DNA of 64,000 bases, taken from contig JAMSLZ010000013.1 of NCBI GenBank assembly GCA_026027325.1, positions 578,501-642,500 on the forward strand, given 5' to 3'. Each line of letters opens with the position of its first letter. Within the stretch, counting starts at the first letter, position 1. The position numbers and the translations under genes are program-made. Source of the DNA: Actinomucor elegans (lineage: Eukaryota; Mucoromycota; Mucoromycetes; Mucorales; Mucoraceae). The notes beneath the pieces are model-generated. The model searched no databases and was not told the origin of the DNA. It was given only the letters and a program-made list of their open reading frames with translations. Of this stretch, positions 12,410 to 24,378 are shown one piece after another.

Positions 12410-15400
12410 ATGACAACAGTTGCACCTTTGGCACCTGAAGTACTTGACAGACTAAGAATACTCCAACAAAAAGATAGACCTATATCAGTAGATGAAATCC
12501 TAGTTGCTGCCAATCTAAAACACTTGACTCAACAACCAAGCAAGTCGACTTCCACCATGACCAAAAAGACAATGTCATCATCATCGCCATCATCTTTATC
12601 CGTGATCGGCAACTTGGAAAAGTCAGTTTCAACCAGCACTTTAGCTGAGCGTCGAAGATTACCTATCAATCCCGAAAAATTAAAGCTTTACAGTCAAATC
12701 AACCAAAAGAATAACACATCTATCTCGGTTGCACGCGACGAGAAAGTATTGAAACGATTAGAAGAAGAGAATGCCAAGTTACCTACACAAGTTAGTTTAT
12801 ACACTTTAAGAATATTTAATATTATAAGCTAACCCTCTTCAGGACTCTGAGGAATACATGCTGGCTCACCTAGAAAGGCAAAATGCGCTTTTAAATGCCG
12901 ACCCAAAATCGATCTGTATTGAATCCAATCGCTTACAAACAGATTTTGATACCATTCGTAATTTGGTCAGCGACGCTACCTTCTCGCCTACCCAAGAAAA
13001 CTATGAAGAAACCATCCAGGCCATGTTAGCTAAAGCTCCACTCAAAGAGAATGCTTGCGAAAACGAGGACGAATGGGATTTCTGGCAAGAGGTTGTCAAT
13101 GATTACTCGACTGCTGTAGCAAAACTACCTCATCTATTGGCTGCCAAGCTGCGTTGTGGTGGTATCCCTCATCGTATTCGAGGTGTGATCTGGCAAGCCA
13201 TGGCTCAGTCGAACTCACTCAATTTGGAATCTCTGTATGTTCGTCTATCAGAAGAAAGCGAATCATCTTCTTATGAACGAGTGATCCAACGTGATTTATC
13301 CCGTACTTTTCCTCAGTTGGATATGTTTAAAGATGATGGCGGCGAGGGACAATTGGCTATGGGTCGTTTATTGAAAGCCTATAGCCTTTATGATGCACAC
13401 GTAGGATATTGTCAGGGACTTGCATTTTTGGTTGGTCCTTTATTAATGACGGTAAGTAGCTACTCAGCCGTTAAACTAATGGTGCTAAACAACTTATTAA
13501 CAGATGCCCGAGAACCAAGCTTTCTGCGTATTTGTTAGGTAAGGTTTTCAATACAATCATCAGAGTGTTTAATACTAACTTTTTTTTGAACGTATAGACT
13601 CATGGAAACCTATGAAATGAGAACCATGTTTACGCTCAACATGGAGGGCTTGCACCTGCGCCTTCATCAATTCGGTGTTCTATTATCTCAACTTTGTCCT
13701 CGTTTAGATGCTCACTTGAATGAGCATTCTATTCATACTGCTATGTATGCATCACAGTGGTATCTGACTTTATTTGCCTACTCCTTCCCCATTTCACTTG
13801 TATTGCGTATCTATGACTTGGTATTTGCAGAAGGTGCTGTTGAAACTATTACACGTGTTGCAGTGGCTATTATGCAAAAGAACGAGGATACTCTATGCGA
13901 AATAGACGATTTTGAACAGCTCATGATGTACTTGAGCTCGCGCAAGCTGTACGAGGTCGCTTATGGCTCAGACCCTGAAGCTGTCATTAGCGATGCCATG
14001 GGTCTCAGCACAATCATTACCAAGCAAAAGATGGACAGTATTTCAGAAGCTTATTACCGTGAAATCGAGCAAGAGAAGACGCGAGCTCAGCAAGTATTGG
14101 CTATTCGTTTTGGCAGTTGGGGAATCAAAACTCCTACTTCGCCCACTACTAACAAGAGGCCTACTCATAACAAAAGAGATTCTTGGTTTTCTTGGGGTGG
14201 TGCAGCTGCTGCAGTGGATTCTCCTGCTTCAAATAGAAGAGAATCAAATGCTAGTACTACCCCATCTTCGTTAACCACTAGTCAGACAGATATGCATCAA
14301 CCACAAGATCATCTGTTGCATGCTCAAATTGAAGACCTTGTCACTGCTTTATCTCAGCTTCAGAAAGAGAATACACGTATATCAGAAGATTTGATGGCCA
14401 AGCAAATGAAAGAGATGGATTTGATGGCTGAGCGGGAGCAGTTATTAGCAAGAAATGCTAAACTCGAAAGCTCCTTGAAGCAAACCATCGTAGATGATCA
14501 GCCCAGTCCTGTAGAGTCGGTTGATGGTGACACGATTGTCGAAATTGGAGATGAAAATAAGCTCAAGAACCTACAGAACCAAGCAGAGTTTAGAGGGTTT
14601 GTCGAATCATTGAAGCTGAGCGGAGATTTTGGTACCCTCATTGCTGGTGCCCTGACTTCTTCACAACAAACATTACCTGTCGGTGAAGCCGAGGAGGTTT
14701 CAGTCAGTGACAGATCGATTACGCATCATGAAATCAAAGAACAAATGACTAATGCCAATGAATTCGACGAAGTAACGTCCGAATTAGTTTCTATCAAACT
14801 TGCCAACTTTGAAATGGGTCTCAAGTATCAAAATCTCTGTCAAGAGCATGAACAATTGCTCAAAAACTTGAATTCCACTACAGAAGGTCAAGTGGATCTT
14901 GTCAACAAAATAATGACACTCCAAAACACCATTGAATCCCTTCAAGCCGACAAGGAGCAACTTATGCAGGAACTTGAAACCGTGCTGGAAGAAAATCAAG
15001 AACTGAACCAAAAGACGTTGGCCACCAAAAAGACATGTTCTGACCTTCAGTTGGAAAAGATGGAAGTCGATAATGAATGTAAGCGCTTAAAAGATCGAGT
15101 CAAGGAGCTTGAAGATCAACGTCGCGAGTATTTGATGCCTCGTGGTAGCTTTACGGAAGAAGTCTTTGCTGCACATCAAACCCTGTTTGGTTCCAAACCT
15201 GAAGCTCCTGCCATGAACCGTCGACATACTGTACAAATGACTTGTGGTGTGAATGAATATGATGATACCTATCAAAAGAAATATATTGAAAGCGATTTAC
15301 GTTGTCGAGAACTAGAGAAACTGTTGGCTGAAACCAAGTTTCGATTAGTCGAGTATGAAGCTACTGTCGGTAACGGAGGTATATCAAACACTTCTTCTCC

Positions 15401-15689
15401 TCGAGGCTCTTTGCAACAGAATAGGCGCACTTCTGCCATACAAACAAAGAGAAGCTCACTTTCTATGCTTGTCAAAGTCAATAGTACGAATAGCGGTACT
15501 AGTGGACCTCACTCTCCTCCATATACTGATTCAAGAGAGTCTACAGATAGTCTTCGTTCTACCACGTCTAGCTCTAGCCATCAACAAAAGAGATCAAGCG
15601 TTTATTCTCGATTTTTGAATGCATTAGGTACCGGTCCATTGACAGAAGAAGCTCAAGAAATCACAGAAGAGCCAAGACATTTGGTCTAA
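12410..15689 (+). CDS. TBC-domain Rab GTPase-activating protein with coiled-coil C-terminus
   Basis: Four exons: 12410-12790, 12843-13451, 13504-13538, 13598-15689; 1,038 residues. A Ser-rich N-terminus is followed by a TBC domain at about 230-445 (LRCGGIPHRIRGVIWQAM onward). Both catalytic fingers are present: the arginine of IQRDLSR (R281) and the glutamine of GYCQGL (Q318). The protein should therefore stimulate GTP hydrolysis by a Rab GTPase in membrane traffic. From about 560 there are long heptad-rich segments typical of coiled coil, then a Ser/Thr-rich tail. This arrangement, TBC then coiled coil, resembles the Gyp5/EVI5 group. Exon 3 is only 35 nt and sits inside the TBC domain. The specific Rab target cannot be read from the sequence. 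Confidence 0.92.
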
Positions 15690-15859
15690 ATGGGTGTATT
15701 TACTATTATATGTTTATTTATTATTGCAACAGGTTGAAATCTATACCCTTCTACTATTACTATTATGATACACTTTACTATTATTATTATTATTATTATT
15801 ATTATCAAGTGACGGTCGGTTGAAACCCGTCCTCATCAACAAAGAAACTAGAGTATTCC

Positions 15860-15867
15860 TATAAATA
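15860..15867 (+). promoter_or_regulatory. TATA box of the START-domain gene
   Basis: TATAAATA 58 bases upstream of the start codon at 15925, preceded by an (ATT)n microsatellite at about 15778-15806. Confidence 0.5.
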
Positions 15868-15924
15868 CATCTAGTTCTTGCTTATCGTTTCTCAATATCT
15901 TTTATATATTATTTTACAATAAAA

Positions 15925-16981
15925 ATGTCTGTAACTTCAATCATTGATTCTGACAATAAGCATGCCAAGGTAACCAGAGAGGCTCTGGCTCGGTATAAGA
16001 AGCTGACTTCTTCTTTGGATGGCTGGGAATTTATGGAGGAGCAAGAGGGTGTGAAACTCTACAAGCACAAGGAAGAAGATCCTAATATGCCACCTTTGGT
16101 TCGCGGCGATACCATATTAGAAGATCTTCCACCTGGCTGTACTCCATTTGCTGCCTCTAATGTAGCCGCCTTCCCAGGCTGTAGAAAGATTTGTAAGGAT
16201 GTAATGATATGAAACAATGGGGTCATACCCTGATTTTTTTTTTTTTTTTTTGGATTAGGGGACCTTCGGTTTGAAGAAGCTGCAATCAAAGAAATCTATA
16301 CCCGATACGAGGCCCTATTCTGGGTGAAACTCAAGGCACCTTGGCCTATCAGGTAAAGAGAGAAATATGTCAAAATGAAACGTTCCTCATGCTCTGTATC
16401 TTAGTCCTCGTGATTTTGTTGGCACATCCATTCGTGATGTAGAACCAAACCAAACGCACATATCCATGCTTTCTGTAGAAGACTCCAAAGTTCCTGAGAC
16501 CGAGAAAGCTGTTCGTGCAAGACTGTTAGTGTCTGGCTGGAAAATGTATCAAACAGAAAACAACAAGATCGGAATCACGTACGTCAGTCAAACTGATTTA
16601 TCCGGTTACCTTCCAATTGCATTTCTCAAAAAGCTACTCCTCGAGGTTCCACTCTGTGCAGGAAGAGTTCGAAACTATATCCGCGACCACGGATTTCCAC
16701 CCACAACAACGCTAGTGGGAAAACACGTGGAATATGCGGGCGAGGATTTCGATCACGAATCTAAAACGTATACCCTTGATTTGAAGGCCAGTGGTGAAGC
16801 TGAAGGAGCTGCAGTTGAGATCGTCTGCTCTTCCACGATGTATCCTCATGGAGTAAAGGCTCAGCTGAAAGGTGAAAAAGGTGATGTTGAACTCAATCAA
16901 GATCAAAACAAGAACTATCTGGTCGTATTGAAAGATTTGAAAGGCTCTCATATTACAGTGACTATCACTAGTAAAGATTAA
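15925..16981 (+). CDS. START-domain lipid-binding protein
   Basis: Three exons: 15925-16192, 16259-16352, 16405-16981; 312 residues. The joined sequence reads as a START domain over nearly its whole length: WEFMEEQEGVKLYKHKEED, then GCRKIWDLRFEEAAIKEIY, YEALFWVKLKAPWPISPRDF, and a C-terminal helix region with IAFLKKLLLEVPLCAGRVRNY. START domains hold a single lipid or sterol in a hydrophobic cavity and move it between membranes. No signal peptide or membrane segment is visible, so the protein is probably cytosolic. The first donor was set at GTAAGG (16193) because this restores the conserved WD after CRKI. The donor five bases downstream would not. That intron contains a run of about 18 T. 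The ligand is unknown. Confidence 0.85.
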
Positions 16982-18637
16982 AAAGGTTTAACATGTGTAT
17001 TATTAAAATTGAATAAAACTCAGTTTTGTAAAATTAATATCTGATCTTTGGATCAATATAACAATATCTTTAAGCCCTTTTAGATTATAATAACTCTTAA
17101 TTCACATACTTGATTTGTTTGTTAATGGAAATTCATGTTGATTTCAGGAATTTATACGCTAGTAAAATATATCGATTTAATTGGCCGCTGGAATTGAACC
17201 ATTGATCAACAGCAAATAATGTTTATTACACCTAATAATCAATAGAAAGCTTTGCTTTTCGTGAAAGAGGTAAAATCAATGATTATTTTTTCTTCTAGTG
17301 ATATATTAGGATTATGGATTAAAGTATGAAGGTACTAAACAACTCCAGCTGAACAAGATTTTTTCTTCATTATTTTTTATACTTTAATTTTACATCATTT
17401 CGATTTAATATTTAAAAAAGCGCAATTATACACTCATCACCCTCTATTAATAACCCTTTTTTTTAGGCGCAATTCAACTTTTTTTTGGCTGCCAATATTT
17501 AGATACGCCTCTAGAGTACCCCCGATGTTATTTGAATCAATGCAATGGTATAATATACAGACTCATCATCCAGAAGATATATAAAATATAATGCACTTTT
17601 GCTGAAACTTTTCAGGCGTTACAAAAAACACTAAAAAACTCCGCCGATAAAAGTAACTTTCCTCTTTAAAAGCAAAATATTCTTGTTTACCTACAAGGCC
17701 TATATCATCCGAAAGCGTATTCCATTCTACATATATAATATCAAGTACTCGAAGCTGGTTTGTGTGCATCCTCCTCAAAAGAGAAATTCGCGCTTTCTGC
17801 CGTTTTCTAAACCTTCTCATAAAATCACAGTGTGGAGCACTATTAAACAGAAGTGATTTTGCTTGATCTCGGTCCAATATTATATTTGATGAGTAGTTCG
17901 TGTTTAGAATGAATTGTTGCATCTCGCGATACCTGAGATATACCTGATTCCAGTTAATGTACTGAATATCCTCTATATGTTAGCCTTCATTTATCAACCG
18001 ACTTGTTTCCTTTTGGCCTGAAAAAGGCTCGCTTTAGTAATACATGATGGTAATATTAGCTTACTGACTCAAGAATAGACGTAATCGATGCTTAGATAGT
18101 TCTAGTAGACGATCTATATTAAAGTATCAAGAACCATCATCACTAATCCTCTAGATCTGATCTGGGTTCGGATAAAAATTTTCTTTGGTTTGACAGTCAA
18201 TGACACACACTTGTCGAAAAAGGAAACTTATGCGATCGAAAAAAAAGAAAAGAAAAAAGATGCTGAATCGAATTGGTATTGCTTCGTTCTCGTGAAGATG
18301 CTATAATCAAACTGTGCGAGTAGATTGGTTCTTGGTCACTGGAAATGGATGCATCTTCTACATGCTAATAAACACCAACTTAAAGAAGAACATTTTATCT
18401 TTTGAGATTGAACTGGGGCAAGTAAGTTATGATTTATTTATTTTTTATGATAGGTTGATATATATGTATACATATTATGTACAGCGGAAAAAGGTGTTTT
18501 TTGTTTTTTAAACAATATGTACTCTGTAGTGTATAGATGCAAAGGAAGAGGTTATATGTGTGTATGTGGGATGTCATATTGTTATAGGCTTTAAAAAAAA
18601 AGGATGAAGAAGGGAATAGTAATATACAAGATGGGTT
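16982..18637. other. Intergenic, 1.7 kb
   Basis: AT-rich. The only item of note is a minus-strand open frame at about 17566-17985 (listed separately). The last 200 bases are the likely 3' end region of the zinc-finger gene. Confidence 0.5.
17566..17985 (-). pseudogene. Possible gene relic, open frame of about 140 codons
   Basis: A minus-strand frame is open for about 140 codons, bounded upstream by a stop just before 17985. The first ATG is internal, at 17922. Its composition (W, C, H and many charged residues; YINWNQVYLRYREMQQF, FMRRFRKRQKARISLLRRM) looks more protein-like than the low-complexity ORFs around it. I recognise no family. It could be an exon of an undetected gene, a decayed transposon fragment, or chance. 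Confidence 0.25.
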
Positions 18638-19890
18638 TTATAAGGCAACAGAGTCTTCTTCGTCTTCAAGGCTATCCAAGACCCAACCCACCTTCCATGA
18701 TTTGCCACAGGACCAGTATTTAGGGCTACAGACAAAGTTTTCAATCACTTCATCGCGATCAACCTGACCATTGGGACGACGACGTCGCATTGCGGCAATA
18801 TGTTCAAGAGCTTTTCTCTTTTCTTCTTTGCAAAAGACCCAACGGCAGTTTCTGCAGACACAGCCTCCACTTTTGTTATAACTAAATAATTATAATTATA
18901 ATAATAAAAGTGTGAATATAGATGTCTTAAAGATGAGTATGTCATGATAACAACTTACCGAAGACCGCATTTGTTACATAGGTACACGAATGGTTTGCCT
19001 TTATCACTAAATACTTGATTACTAGGAAAAGGCCAGTTAAAAGCTTTTCGCATGCAGCCATCAGAAGGTTCTTGGCATGCTTGGCAAGGACCCTTCACTC
19101 GAGAAGGACGACCAGAAGCATGAGTAGATGATCTTCGACGAGGTGTATTAGGTGATTTCTTTACACGTTTCACTTGATGATCTTCTTCTTGCTCTTGGTG
19201 ATAATTGGACCATCCGGGTACAATAGCGGCAGTAGTAGCAGCAGTAGCAGCAGTAGCAGCAACAGCATCAGACTCCTCGTGATGATGCCTGTTGCTAATG
19301 ATATTGGATGTACTAGTTGTATCATCATGATCACTATTGTTTTCGGGTGAATCACAATAATAGTAGCGGCGTTTTGGAATCTGAAAAGTCTTGGAAGTTC
19401 GAACACGTTTAGGACGCACCACTGGCTGCTGCTGTGAGCTACGAGCTTGAGCTACGCGTTTACGCAGCGTCGATAGTAAAGATTGGCCACATATGATCTT
19501 GGCAGTGCATTTTAAGTCACACGCGTCTCCGCAGTCAGGACACGATTGATTGGTTGCATATTCTTCATGATTTAATTGAAATACAACGCTCTTATCAACT
19601 TGTTGCTGATTCAAAGATGGTGATTTATAAGGAACTGATTTTCTACGATGATTGTTATAATCATAATGTTTTGATAACTTGGGAGAAAGATACAATGATG
19701 GTGTGGAGAGAAGGTCTTCATCATCTTCTTCTGATGAATGTAACAGGTCAGGAGGAGACAGTGGTTGACTGGGTACAGTATCGGATCGGGTTACCGAGTG
19801 ATCGATTAAATCGAATATACGCTTTAATCCTGGAAGGCGTCTTGTATGATGCTCATATTCGTAAGGTGGTGTGGTTGGTGAAATATTCAT
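18638..19890 (-). CDS. Atypical GATA-like zinc-finger protein
   Basis: Two exons on the minus strand: 19890-18959 and 18881-18638; 391 residues. The N-terminal half is Ser/Pro/acidic low complexity with an Ala/Thr run encoded by a triplet repeat. It contains one cysteine cluster, CPDCGDACDLKC, near residue 117. The finger near 269-308 has the form C-X2-C-X32-C-X2-C. It ends in CNKCGLRYNKSGG, the signature end of GATA fingers, but its loop (about 32 residues, with AFNWPFP) is far longer than the usual 17-20. A further CVCRNC pair and a basic KRKALEHIAAMRRRR segment follow directly. It is probably a nuclear DNA-binding protein. The splice junction falls inside CGLRY and restores the motif, which supports the model. 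Target genes are unknown. Confidence 0.7.
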
Positions 19891-22882
19891 TTTGATAGTG
19901 ATATTACGCGTAGTAATAATTGACTAAATATCTTTTTTTTTGTTATAATAAAGCAAAAGAAAAGAAAAAACTATTTAGTGTGTTCTACGTTCTATATAAA
20001 TACTAAGAAAACTCGGATAAGTTCGGATTTTTATGGAAATACTGGCTGAGACAATTAAACAGAAAGACCTGCTGTGTGGCGGATCATAGCTTTCATGGAC
20101 CGCTTACCGAGAGAAATAATACAAGAATCACTTCTAAGATGAGGTTAATTATGAAAAGAAGGATTTGAACTAGACAATATGCGATGATCAGTAGTATACA
20201 AGCTTTTTGTATGATATGAATTGATTTAGCCGATCATGATAAATGAACTGTGCGGGTATAAGTAATATCCTTTTCTAACCGTCATTTTCCCCTTTGACTT
20301 GCGTATAGTACAAACTGCAAGGGTTCAAATTTTGAATCCCCGATTTATATCTAATCTTTTAGATATTCATTTTACCCAGTCATATTGTTTATTCATGTTG
20401 TGGAATATTCTTGTAAAGAATAATATGGTTTACAGCCTACAAGAAAAGAAGTGTATATTTTTCTCGTTTTTTGATGTAGAAGAGGCGGGTAAAGGAAATT
20501 ATACTGGGTAATTAATATTTAGTATCAAAGCCATAGTAGTAAGTATATACTTTATCCGGTTCATTTTGCCCCAAAGTAGAAATCTCAAATGAAATCGCGA
20601 TTCTTAACATATTTTAGCCATATAACAGTAGATCAAATAAATCAAAAGCTTCCAAAAGACTCTGATCGTAGTATTGTACTATTTTCTTTGATTTGATATT
20701 CAATACACCTAGTAACATGTAGAACGATTACGCGCCTTATCAGGTATTTCGATTTATTGATCGTTACACGCGGTTTCATATCACTATACAAATGTATCGG
20801 CAAAACCCAAGAATTCATAACACCACGAGCGTATATCAATTACGCGTAGATATTCCTAACATTTTTTTAACAGCTAACATCCTTTTTATCTTACATGCAG
20901 TTCATTAAGATAACAAGTTTCTCTGAAAACTATATATTAGCTAGAAATAAAACAAGCACTCTTGTTGTGAAGTAAAACTTCTGTTTACCATATACAAACA
21001 TGTACATTTGTCGGAAAAGTATCGCTTGAATAACGGCTCCAGCCGTTGTTGATATGGGATAACGATATCATTGGCTATCGGATATTTAAATCGTTGTCCA
21101 CCGCCAAAGTGTCATCGACGATGTTAATTTAGTTTGCATCATTGTATCTATTTTAATATTTAATAATAAACAAAAAGAAGCTCTGATCTTCTGGCCGCGC
21201 ATGACGTTAAACGTGCTTTATTGCTTCATGTAACTTGTACAATTATGGTACTTCAGAAGCAGGCACTATATAACTCCGACACTATAACGTTTTTGTGTTC
21301 TGAATCAAGATTCTTAATTTCGTAATCATACACAGATTGCACCGCCGCAAAAATGTAATATATATGCCTTTTATAAATTGAAAGTAACAAAATGTTTTGC
21401 TTATCACCTCCAATGCTGAGTCACTATTTTTTTAACCCAAAATCAGAATATAAGGGCGGAGAATGAAAATAATGGTTCATGGTATCTTCATCTAAACAAT
21501 TTGAGCTTATAAATAACTACCCAGCTCAATAAAAAAGCAAAGTATCAATTTGAAATCCGGGGAATATATAGGCAAATGTAATCTCTTTTAAATGCGCCTG
21601 CTTCTGTAACAATAAAATCACCCAATAAAGCGTCATGTAACTCCGATACTCCTGTGTTTTTGCTCTTTGAAGCAAGTCTTCTTATTATTTCTTTATGAAG
21701 CCTGTATCATTCTAAAGAGAGAATAAACATAAATAACATTTATGGCATATTCTCATAGGATATCCTTCGAATAATAACATTAGTTTTTTTTTTTTTTGAA
21801 AATTCACACTTCATCAATACTTGCATTCTCAGTCGATCTTGGTCAAATGTCGCATCTTATTAGCAGCACAAGATTAGAGTGGGCAACCGCAGCTGATTTG
21901 AACTGCTCTCTCATTTAATTCGGCCAATGTCTTTATTGCATTTATTAATTCATAGCCTTTATTATCCTACTTGCTCCTTTTTGCCTAATCAAAAGATATT
22001 TGGCTTAGAAACATTGTATATCACTAAATCGAGATCACATTGTATCACGCAAAAAGAAACCTGGCCTATCTCCCAAGTTGGGCCCTGATCTCAGCATGAA
22101 ATTATAGTTCAAAAACGAACTTTGTTATGCATACCACGTAGGTAGCTTTTAAAAAAAGCCACGCCTATTATATGAGAGAAATCGATTTGTTGAGTAATCT
22201 GCGGATCTACAATTGCAAGTTTTCATTGGGCGGATGATTGAATGTACCGTCCCCAGCGAGATTTGTGCAACTATAATATAGATCAAAGGGAATATTCTCG
22301 GCCAGAAAGCCACTATTTGGCTGTGAAAGAGTGCTAAGGTATCATTATGACGGAATAATAAGCTACAGTCAATGTGAAACGTCATGGTCTGAGCCTCGGT
22401 CTTAATTGGATTATTCGCAGTAAAACGTAAGCAGCCTCAGTGTAAGTCCTGATAATGATTCTCCGTCTCCATTTTATGATCAGGAGGCATACCTTTCAGC
22501 TAATTAATCAGAGACTGAAATGTAGGATGATTGCTATAGGAAAAGATAGTACGATCCATTTTGTAGTATTTTATCTCTAATTATAATTTGTATAGGAGCT
22601 GTAATATCAATTTGACCGAACCGAAGCCAACCACATAGATAGGAGATGATAGATTGCATTTCTTACGATCATTCTATACAAAAGAAATGTCAGCTTAAAG
22701 AAACATCAAGCCATATTATAGGCCACTATTAATAACAGTACAGGTACGAGAAATCAATCTCGTTGTAGCACTTTCGCCCTCCGTGCCCCCCAAAGCACCC
22801 CTACTACAACCAATTTTTTTCTGATCTTTTATTTCACCTTTCTTTCCTATTTCTTTATCCTTTTTTTTTTTTTTTTTAGAAA
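19891..22882. other. 3-kb AT-rich intergenic region
   Basis: No gene supported on either strand. It contains a diverged direct duplication (about 21262-21325 and 21632-21690, sharing TAACTCCGA-ACT and GTTTTTG-TCT-GAA-CAAG-TTCTTA words). The last 100 bases form a pyrimidine-rich leader with a run of about 17 T before the Skt5-like gene. The plus-strand ORF near 20299-20511 has no coding signs. Confidence 0.5.
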
Positions 22883-24378
22883 ATGGCCCAACCTCAACCG
22901 TATGCTAGAAACACTCCACCTCCAGCTCCACCAAAGCATATGGAAGGTGTAGCATCACCTATGCCTACCCATTATCAAAATATGAATCCACCTTCTCGTC
23001 AACACTTTCAATACTCTGCCAACAACAACTCTGCTCCTTCGCTTTCCATGAACCGTCAACCAAGTCCATTACCTCCCAATGAAACCTCTAAAACACCACC
23101 TGGTACGCGTACAAGTTCAGTCATGAACCTATCTATTAATGGAGACCAATTGTTGGATCACTCTCATTTAAAGCCTGGCACTAAGGCTTCTTTGCTATCT
23201 TATGCACAAACCATCAATATGTACAGAGAGAATGCTAAAAAGACAAATAGCCCTGATATCCAATGTGATTTTGCCATTTTTATGGTAGAAGCAGCTAAAC
23301 CAATTCAAGAGGACGAAGTGACGCGCTGGGAATACTTGGCTGAAGCAGAAAAATTATTAAAACAGTTGGCTGCTCGTGGTCATGCTGAATCGCAATATTA
23401 TTTAGGAAATCTTTTCGCTTCGGGTTTACTCAGTAAAAAAGGAAAGAATGAATTCGACAAGGCATTTCCATTGTTTGTTCAAGCCACAAAGCATCACCAC
23501 GCTGATGCTGCTTATCGGTAAGGATGGATTACACTTGCAAAATAGTCTCGTTAATCTATTAAATAGTGCTGCCAAGTGCTATGAAGATGGCTTGGGTTGT
23601 AGAAGAGATTACTCTAAAGCAGTTCAGTTTTACAAGTAAGCCCCTCTTTTTTTTTTTTTTTTTTTTTTGCTCCTTTATTGAAACTAACCCTATATATAGA
23701 AAAGCAGCTACTTTAAACCATCCTGGTGCCATGTATCGGTTAGGAGTGGCAGATGTAAATGGTGAACTGGGTCTCTCGAAAAATCCTCGAGATGGTGTTA
23801 AGTGGTTAAAGAGGTCAGCAGAAGCTGCTACTAGTGAATATCCACATGCCATACACGAATTGGCTTTATTACATGAAAGAGGTATACCTAACGTTGTATT
23901 TGTGGACCTTGCCTATGCTGTATCACTATATGTACAAGCAGCTGAACTCGGGTATGCACCATCCGCCTTTCGACTGGGTGAATGCTACGAATATGGAAAA
24001 CTAGAATGTAATCCTGATCCTGCTATGTCGATTCACTTTTATACAATTGCGGCTCAGCAAGGACACAGAGAAGCTTGCTTTGCTTTGACAGCTTGGTATT
24101 TGGTTGGATCACCTCAAGTGTTACCTCAATCAGACGAAGATGCATATTTATGGGCTAGACGTGCTGCTGAGAAAGAATTGCCCAAGGCTGAATACGCAGT
24201 TGGTTATTTCACTGAAGTTGGTATCGGCATTGCAAAGAATCCCAATGAAGCTATGGAATGGTATAAAAAGGCTGCTGAACATGGTGATAAAAGAGCTATT
24301 CAACGTTTACAGGGTAAACATGTTGAAACAAAATCAAAAAAGAAGAACGGCTCACAAGAAGAATGTAATATCATGTAA
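22883..24378 (+). CDS. Skt5/Chs4-like chitin synthase activator, Sel1 repeats, CaaX end
   Basis: Three exons: 22883-23517, 23567-23635, 23700-24378; 460 residues. A Pro/Gln-rich N-terminus (about 1-90) precedes a series of Sel1-type repeats running to about 440. Typical blocks are ESQYYLGNLFASG, AAKCYEDGLGCRRDYSKAVQ, APSAFRLGECYEYGKL and AEYAVGYFTEVGIGIAKNP. The last four residues are CNIM, a CaaX box with methionine, which favours farnesylation. Yeast Skt5/Chs4, which recruits and activates chitin synthase III at the bud neck, has the same plan and also ends in a CaaX box, so this protein probably links chitin synthase to the membrane. The second intron holds a run of about 22 T that stays open in frame, so an unspliced read-through would add a poly-Phe stretch. 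Confidence 0.9.

Noticed and set aside
20299..20511. Plus-strand 70-codon ORF, with GGGTTCAAAT resembling a tRNA B box
   Set aside because: No coding motif, and no cloverleaf can be formed around the box.
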